From: Acanthochromis polyacanthus
Lineage: Eukaryota; Chordata; Actinopteri; Pomacentridae
NCBI RefSeq assembly: GCF_021347895.1
Contig: NC_067113.1
Location: forward strand, 38,913,474 to 38,977,473
DNA: 64,000 nt
Direction of reading: 5' to 3'
In this document: positions 25,688 to 34,600 of the stretch, piece after piece
How positions within the stretch are numbered: the first letter of the stretch is position 1
Layout: every line of letters starts with the position of its first letter
Position numbers and translations under genes: made by a program
Notes under the pieces: model-generated
Seen by the model: only the letters and a program-made list of their open reading frames with translations
Databases searched by the model: none
What the model was told of the DNA's origin: nothing

Positions 25688-28600
25688 TCTACAGTAATCT
25701 ACAGTATGTATGAATTTCCTATGATTTTGTTGTGCTAATTGTGTATATTGTCTGTACATTTATTCCTGTAATATATAGTTAGTAGTTATGTTTTAGTACC
25801 CACTGATATATTTCTTCAGATGTAAATAGTTAGATATTGTAAATAGTATGCTTTCTGTAGTACTTTCTGTGTTTATTTTATGTTATGCAGTTTTAAAACA
25901 TAGATTTTCAATACATTTCTGCTGCTTTGTAGTATTTTATGTCCTGTTTGTACACTAAAATATGATGTACTGTGTGAATGTTTAATATTTACTGCAATAT
26001 TTCTGCTGTATTATATATAAATATATTTATTGTGTATTTTTGCAGTTGTACATATTTTTGATGTTTTTCTGTTGTGTTCTGACCTGTTGAACCTTCACAG
26101 CTGCTCTCAGCCATCAGTCCTCCACTCTCCACCCTCAGCATCGCTCTGTACATCCTTCCAGGTGTTAGCCTCGTCCTGTTGAAGCTGTACTTTACTGCGT
26201 CCCGGTCCACAGTGGTACTGACTAACTGTTGGGAGCCATCGAACAGGAAGAGCTTGTAGTTCTCAAAGTGACCAACAGGAGGCGACCAAGTCAGGAGGAG
26301 GCCACCGGAGGGGGAAGGAGAGAGGAAGAGGGAGGACGCCGCCGACGGAGCTGAAAGCAGGAAGAAGATAAGATGAAGACGAAACTAAATACAGGACAGT
26401 TTAAATTTCCTCATCTCACCTGTCCTGCCGATGGTTTCTGATTGGTTCGTCAACCCACCACTCCTGGACATCACAGCGACCTGATAGGCTGAGCCGGGAG
26501 TCAGCTGATGGACGGTGACCTCGGTGGCATTCGGAGGCAGAGTCATCTCCCAGACCCTCGTCTGATTGGAGGAGACGGCAACGACAAGTGCATCCAGGTC
26601 GCCGTCGGGCCGTTGCCACGACAACTGCAAACTCGTGCCATTGCTGTCGTCAACGGTGATGTTGGAAACTGCAGAGGGCACTAAAGAAGACAGAAGAGAT
26701 GTTTCCTACTTCCTTCTTTCCATCTATCTATCCTTCCTTCCTTCCTTCCTTCCTTCCTTCCTTCCTTCCTTCCTTCCTACTTCCTCTCTCTCTCTCTCTC
26801 TCTCTCTACCTGTCTGGGCCTCGATCGTCCGGCTGCTCTGCAGTTCGCCGGCCTCCGTCACCACGGTAACGTTGTACCATCGCCCCGGTGACAGCCCGGT
26901 GATGGTGTGATACGTCGTCGTGCTCTCCAACGTCTCATTCTTCAGCAAACCTGCGGCAGACCAAGAGAAGGTCACATGTTTACAACCCTTAGCGACTTAG
27001 CTTAGCATGCTAGTATGCTAGCATCCTGCTACTCAACAGTAAACACAAAAAGTTTAGCTGGGGCTGAAGGGAAACTCATTAAGAAAAACATTAAAACTTT
27101 AGGAGTCAAAATGAAAAGTCAGAATCACCAACGTCATCCACATCTGTACATGCTAATTTATGCAAATTCATGCTTATTATTGCTAAAAGTAGGTTTAAAA
27201 TGCACTCTAGGTCTAATAAAAGAAAAATAAATTGCCAAAATGATGCCATTTATCAGTCAAAAACTGTAAAAATTCAAATTTTAGACTTTCTAATTGTCTG
27301 TGAGAGCATCAAGTGCAATATTAAGTTAAAAAAAATGCAAAAAATACACTTAAAATTTTAAAATTGTGATTTTTTTCATGAAAATAACTTCATTCTACTT
27401 ATTCTCCATGACTGAATCAGTTGTGACCCACAATTATCTGTCAAAAAAAATCAGTTTTTCAGGTTGAACTGCAGGCAGTGTTTCCACAGAGAGAATGAGA
27501 GGAAAATCAAAGCTACTGGATGAATAAATAAATGCAGCATGGCTCAGAAACAGTGAACAGAGGAGGGAGTTATTGGAGATACATTCAGCATGGTGAAACA
27601 TCTTTCTACAGACGATGAGCAGAGTAGAGAGGAAAACATGGAAACAGTTTAATATCTGCAGTATGAGGAGAAAAAACAACCACAAAGAGACAAAAACTTC
27701 TCTCTGCTGTGACAGACGTACCCGACTGTTCCGGGCTCTGAGGAGTCTCTCGGAGCTGCAGCCTGAAACGTTGCGTCCTGCCTGGGCCGGCCTGCCAGGA
27801 AAGTCCCAGACTGCTGGAGGTGCTGGAGGTCACCGACAGACCGAGCACCGCCGACGGTTCTGATACGACACAAAACAAAAAACACTCTTACACCACATTT
27901 AAATCCATGATAAAGCCGTAAATCAACCTCATATACTCAGCATTAACCAGATATTTTGACATACATGATTACTTTTGAATATATATCGTATTTCTGATGT
28001 CCATGGAAGCTCTCTTTGATTCCTAACTTGCTGTTCAAACCTCAGTGAGTGGCGATGGAAACAGAAACTTGATGTTTGTTTGGTTCTTGGTGACACAAAC
28101 ATCCACAATTAACGCTGTCAGACCCCAGAGAGATGCATTGTGGGAAAAAAAACAGGTCAACCTGATGGATTCTCTCCCAGCAGAGTTCCGACTTTGATGA
28201 CCAGAAAACAAACGGATCCTTTTCCTGCTGCTACGACTGAACTCCATGTTGAAAACAGATAAATCACTTCAGAGGAACAAACCTGATGTTTGGGATGTAA
28301 ATCTTTAGTCTGAACACGTCCTGGAGTTACAGTCGCTGTTTATGTCCAGTCAGACTGAAGAGTAAACGGTACAAACGTAACTGATGAACTCAAAGCTGCA
28401 ACACATCTGTGAATTCTATGCCTCATAATTAACCCAATCTGATGCAGTATTCGTGCTCCCAACACATATTTTTAATCCATGCTTTTGAAGTTTAATATTA
28501 TGGAACTGAAACAGTAAAAAATCCTCCAAAACTTCCTCAGTTTCACAGTAATTTTTTACATTTGCTTGAGCTGGTTTCTGACTTTTCCTGAACTTTCTAA

Positions 28601-31600
28601 GACCTGGAGTCCACATGTGGACCTTTTTTTATTTTAAAAAAAGAAGGTATTGACGACAACTCAAACAACAACAACTACTACTACAACAGCTACAACAAGT
28701 ACAACAATAACAACTACTGCATTAACTACAAGTATTACTACAAATAAAACAACTGAAACAACAACTACAACAGAAAACGACAAAAACCCACACACCTAAT
28801 GACACAAGTGAGACAACCTCACAAAAGATCAAAACAAAACATCAGAAACATGAAACAAGACTCAAAATAACAACAACAAAAAAGAACTGAAATGACAAAA
28901 ACCAGCTCACTATGGCACACGTGAGACAGAATGACAAAAAGCAACACAAGCAAGAAACAAAACAACAGAATGACACTAAAAAAAAACAAAGTCACTGTTA
29001 CGATTCAATGAGTGGCAGCTGGGGTGCTGCAGAGACTCAGGCTACGTTTATAGGCTACGAGGACCATCTTAACAGAAAACGCAAAAGTGGCGTCTTGTCT
29101 TCACTTTTTGTTTCACGTTTAGACGAGCGGTTTTGAAGGAAATCTGCGTATATACGGTGACTCTATAGTGTGTGGAATTCGATTGGTTATGCATGCCAGG
29201 CAGCTAGGTGGCACTGTGATAAAACTCCACCATGTCTACGCGCATGTGTACCATCTCCCTTTTCAGATCTCCACCGCGGTAAATGTCAGATGGCGACTAG
29301 TAAGAAGAACTTTGTTTGGACAGACGAAGAGGTCAAACTACTGCTTCGAACCACTTTGGACTACAAAGCCACAAAAACATCTTTTTTACTTCCTTGTACC
29401 GACCGACAAACCAAAGCACCGTGACGTAATCGCGTACGCAATGTGGTCAGATCTCAGCAAAGTTTTTTTTCGGCAAAGTTTTGCGTTTTGCTGTTTAGAC
29501 GGAAACGTAACGGCGGAGAGTTTTCAACTTTTCCACTCTGGAGGCCGGTTTCAAATTTTTGCGTTTTTAACCCCCAAAACGCCGTCCTCGTATAAATGAT
29601 AGGGTGTTTTGTTGATATATTTTGACGTTTTTACCTGCAAGCGTCCTCGTGTAAACGGGACCTCGAGCAGCCACAGCTGAACCCACACATGCAGCCTCCC
29701 CACCAAAAGGCCCAACAGAAAACCACCCGCAACCAGACGGCACACCAACACTGGTGGCCGTAACAGTCACATATGAAGAAAACAGCTGCAAAATGGCAAA
29801 AACAAAAGAAAGATAGAAAACAACAAAACTAAAAAACCCTAACAAGACAAAATGACAAAAGTGTGTATTATTGATAGAATTGGTTTTAGATTAGGACTCA
29901 GTATCTGCAGATATGAAATATTAAATGACTTGTATGGGATCGGAGACAAAAAAAACCAACTTGATTGGGACATCCTGAGTCCAAATGATGATATTATTTA
30001 AATCCAGAGGAATTTGGACCAACCTGAACTACTACTTCTATATACTGTGGGTCATTTTTGTTAGTTCCTGCTGATATTTCCTCATTGTGTGAACTTTCCT
30101 CTTTGCTGCTGTAACAATGTGGGAAAAGCTTAAGTTATTGTATTGTAAGTCAGTTAATACAGCATTGAGGTCTCCGCTAACACTTGCGGCGGCGTCTTGA
30201 GGAGCTAAACGAGGTAAAAATACTCTGCCAGAGGTTTTGTGTTGCAGTAAAGGTCAGTGGATGTAACAGTCGGCATTGCCCTCAAAGATAAGGAGCCACA
30301 AACGCCTCGGGACAAGTGTTTTTGCATCGCCGAGAAGGTTACCGCCGGGACTCGACTGGGTGCCGTTTCCTCCCAACGCTGCCCACACATTAGCACACAA
30401 ACACAACACACGCACACAGACACAACACACTCCTGCACATACACACCCCACACCCTTTTCCAGTGTTTCCCACAGAACAAAGGAACAATGGAGGCAGGAA
30501 ATGGCTGAAGCCGGAGCTCAGCCCACGGTGGAAATACACTCCGAGGGTCCAACTTCTGTTCTGGACGTCGGCCAGTGTCAACCCGCAACAAACACACAAT
30601 CGTGGGGTTTGGTATCACTTCGTGTCAGTGGGTTCCTGCAGCTAATCAGAGGAGGGAAGCTGAACGACAGACACGACGAGGTCAAAGAGACGAAATTAAA
30701 GATCTGTTTAATGTCCAATTCTACAGAGTGAGGATAAATGATATGTACGGAAAACGTGTTGGACAGCCATGGTATCGTTCCAACAAATCACCAAAATTAC
30801 GACATTTTGTCACTTTCTGTGCAGTAATAATGGGCATCTTTTGTTTTGAAAATTCTGAAAATTTCATCTAAATCCGTTAGTCTGTTTTTGAGTAATGTTG
30901 CTAACAGACAGACGGACAGACAAACCAACAGTAATCGTCACGTAAGTCCACCTTGGCAGAGCAATATTAACATATTCTACAAATATAAAGTCTTGAATCT
31001 CTGAAAATCTTTACATAAATGCAAAAATAGTTCATGAAAAGACATGCAGGAGGGATTTGTTGAACTTTATGATCCGACTTGTTCTGTTTTTCTACATTTA
31101 TGGTCCGATCACCAAAGCTGTGTAGAACCCTCTTTTAGCTGTTAGGTTTGTTATTATACATTTTTCTCTTGCATGTAAAGTAGCAGTTTTGAAGGCCTAA
31201 AAATACTCTGAAACACGTGTAAATTTGCTCGTCAGAAAAATTTGATATTTTAGGGGAACTGTACAGGTGTAAGTCAAAATGTCTCAATAGCGCCACCTGG
31301 AAAATTTGAAACGGGAACTATGGCCATTATGTGTCACCCACAGCTATGAAATTTGGCAGGCATATGTAACTCATCAAGACGCACAACAACGTATTTGACA
31401 TCCATGCCAAAGTCGGCCATTTTGAAGTATATGTCATATTTTGGACCATTTTGGACCAATTTTTGCACATTTTTAAAAGCTATAAACTCAAATGGGGTAA
31501 CTCCAAGGCAGTTCAAATTTGGCCAAGATGTACACCAGGAATGGGGGATCAAAAGTTACCAAAATGTTCCTCAACAGTCTGAGGGTGTGGAAATGGCGAC

Positions 31601-34600
31601 CCCTGGATTTTAACGTTTCGCCGTGAAACAGGAAGTGCTGTCTAACTATCCTGTAAATGCTCCAATCTGCCTCATATTTTACATGTTTGATCAGAGTCCA
31701 GGCCTCATCGCATCCATATGCTGATATAGAGTCACAGCTGCAGCGCCACCTACTGGACATGCTTGGATTTGCTGACTAGAAAGGATGCGAGGATTTGACC
31801 AACGCTGCTTGCAGCTTTCTTTTTTTTTTTTTTTTTTTTTTTTAGCATTTTGTAGAAGGTGAAGTTTTGCTGCATAAATAAAAGTTATTCTGTTTTATCT
31901 GGATGAACTCACTGGTCTGAACGGTAGTATTTGCAGCTTCGTCATCTCTCTTGGACTGAACCTGGAGCAGATATTCGGTTCCAGGTTCCAGGTGATTTAA
32001 CCAACAGGTGAAAACGTCCATCGGCTTCCTGGTAGCTTCGACCGACTGATTGGTCCCCAGATGGTCTTCTCTGATCTCATTGGTCTCCAGATCTTCTCCT
32101 CCGTCTCCTTCTCTTCTTCTTCTACAGTCGGTTTCATCTGTGGCGGCGTCTGGAGACGAGACGACGAAGGAACAACCGAATCCGGACGTCGTGAGCGTCA
32201 CGGATACGGAGTCCAGACCGGATTCTGGTTCTGAAAGCGAGAAGTTGCACGAAGAAGAAGATCTGAGTTCATCTGCTGGAGCTGGAGCGACCAAATCCTG
32301 ACGAGAGGAAAGAAAAATCATCTGTAAATATTCAGGAATGAACAAAACCAGCTCTAAGAATACATATTAAATTATAACCGACCAAATATGTGAAATCAGA
32401 AGTTTATAGAAGCAGCTCTATGTATAAATATGTGTTTAAATTCAGAATAATAAGACAAATTTAGGTAGTTAATGTAATTCACCAGCAAATTTTGGGCTGT
32501 TTAAATGTAAAAAATTAAAAAATAAATAAAAAGAAAATCTGGCAGCAAGTAGCAGAAAAAACTGAATACATGGACAATTATGACTGTATTTAAATCTACT
32601 AAAAATGACATAAAAAGGTGTTATTTTACTTGTTAATCATAAAATAACAGTGGAAAATTTTAAAAAATCCTATCAAATATATTTTATAAATATTAATTTT
32701 AATCTTTTTTATTGTGTAAGAAAAAATATACCATTTTCTTATGTTTAAATCCACTATAAATAACCTTATTTTACAGATTTCGACCATTATTTTCACATTT
32801 TTTGGAATTTTTAGTCTATATGTTTGGGATCCTTGTTTTCAGACTTTAACAGTTTATTTATGGACTTTTTACAGTGTACATTAATCAAAGTAACTGATAA
32901 TAAAACATCTGGATGCTTGAATAGGAGTCAGAAGATGATAAACATATTAAATATTGTTTAAGGTGCAGCAGGTTGAGTTATAAAGTCTGAATGTTGGACA
33001 AACGTCTGGATTTTCCTCAGATTTTTGTTTTTTTCTGGATTTTTGATAAAGATTCATGAGAAAAACCAACTTGGGTTGAAGTTTTCCTTCAAACTCGGTT
33101 CAGTTTTTGAGTTTCCTGATGTTCCTGCAGGAAAGTTTGAGGATCTTTTATCTCCTCTAAGGAGGAAACAACAAACTTTTATGGCTGCTTTCATGTCTAA
33201 AGACTCCTTTCCAAAACCTGGACGTTGGGTGGAGTCGAACTTTGATCCTATTGTTCTGAAAGCTTCAGGAATCAGGAGGTTAAAGTCAGAAACACCTCAG
33301 ACTAAATCTGAACAGCTGCCAGAAATATCTGTCGGTTTCCTTTAACCCAAACAGGTTCTGGGCGGTTTGTCCTCACTGAGGTTCAGTTTTCACCAGACAC
33401 AACAGAAAACAAGCCATAAATCACTAAAACTAGACTGAAGATGACTAAAAACAGACACAAAATGACCAAAAAAACACAAACCAGACAAAAAACAACTAAA
33501 ACCAGACAAAACAGGCTTAAAACCACATACAAAATGAAAAAAAACAGACAACATGGCAAAAACTGACTCAGAACGACAAAAACCAGGCACAAAGTGTCAC
33601 AAAAAAGACAAAAAATAACACAAACCAGCCAGAAAATGACAAAAACCAAACATGAAACATCCAAAAAGAGACAAAAAAGATGAAAAATCAGATTAAAAAA
33701 CAGACTCAAAACAACGCAAGTTGAGCATGAAATAACAAGAACAGAAAAAATAGACACAAAATGACTAAAATCAGACAAAAACTTTTTAAAAAAACCAACA
33801 CAAACCAGACAGAAAAACAATACGAACCTGACAAAAAACAACACAAAACAGCAAAGCGAGACACAACACAGCAGAAAAGCCTTAAACCTCCGATCGTTTG
33901 TTTAATCTTCCTGACTTCTTTTTTAGATTTATAAGGACGATTTATCTTGAATCTCATTTTAGAGAACTTTGTTTTAAATGTGTTTTCTGAACTAAACTGA
34001 GTCGCCTTTATGAGTTTTTCAAAACTTTTATTCACATCAGCAGCAGAAAACTGATGAATTAAAAAAATTAAACGTTAAATAATTTATCCAGCTACGTTTC
34101 TGTTGACGTTCTCCTGAGGTTCCTGTCAGAATAAATTAAAGGTTTTTGATTTCAGCAAATTCAGTTCATCGTCTATTTAAAGAACCTCTGAGTTTAAATC
34201 AGGTTCAGAACGTTCTGTAGGAACATCAAATACAGTCAAATAGAACCAAGAATAAAACCATTAATCCCAATAACTCATGTCATTTAGTTCCAAAGACGTT
34301 CTGCTGAAGTTCTGTAAAGTTCTACTGATGTCCTCAGTGAGAAGTTTACTTGTAGTTTCTAAAGGAAAATTTTAGTTCTTCTGAAATGGTGGAACGTTTT
34401 ATGAATTGTATGTCGTGTTCTCTCATCTCCAAAACTTCCTCAGAACATTGATGACATTACAATCCTCAGAATTTATGACAATAAAACGTTCCATTTTAGT
34501 TTGATCTATGAGGGAACAGTTGGTTCTCTTAGTTTGTTCCACAAGAACCAGGTAGCTCTGTTCAGGTTCTGTTCATCTCCAGAACCTTGTGGTCACTTCA

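Noticed and set aside
30205..30731. Overlapping frames of 137 and 151 codons in ptprb intron 2
   Set aside because: They lie within a probable transposon copy, lack FN3 landmarks and have no matching splice sites.
33383..34035. Minus-strand frames of 109-153 codons that look like membrane proteins
   Set aside because: Hydrophobic reading of an A-rich repeat on the opposite strand; no splice-compatible phase with ptprb.
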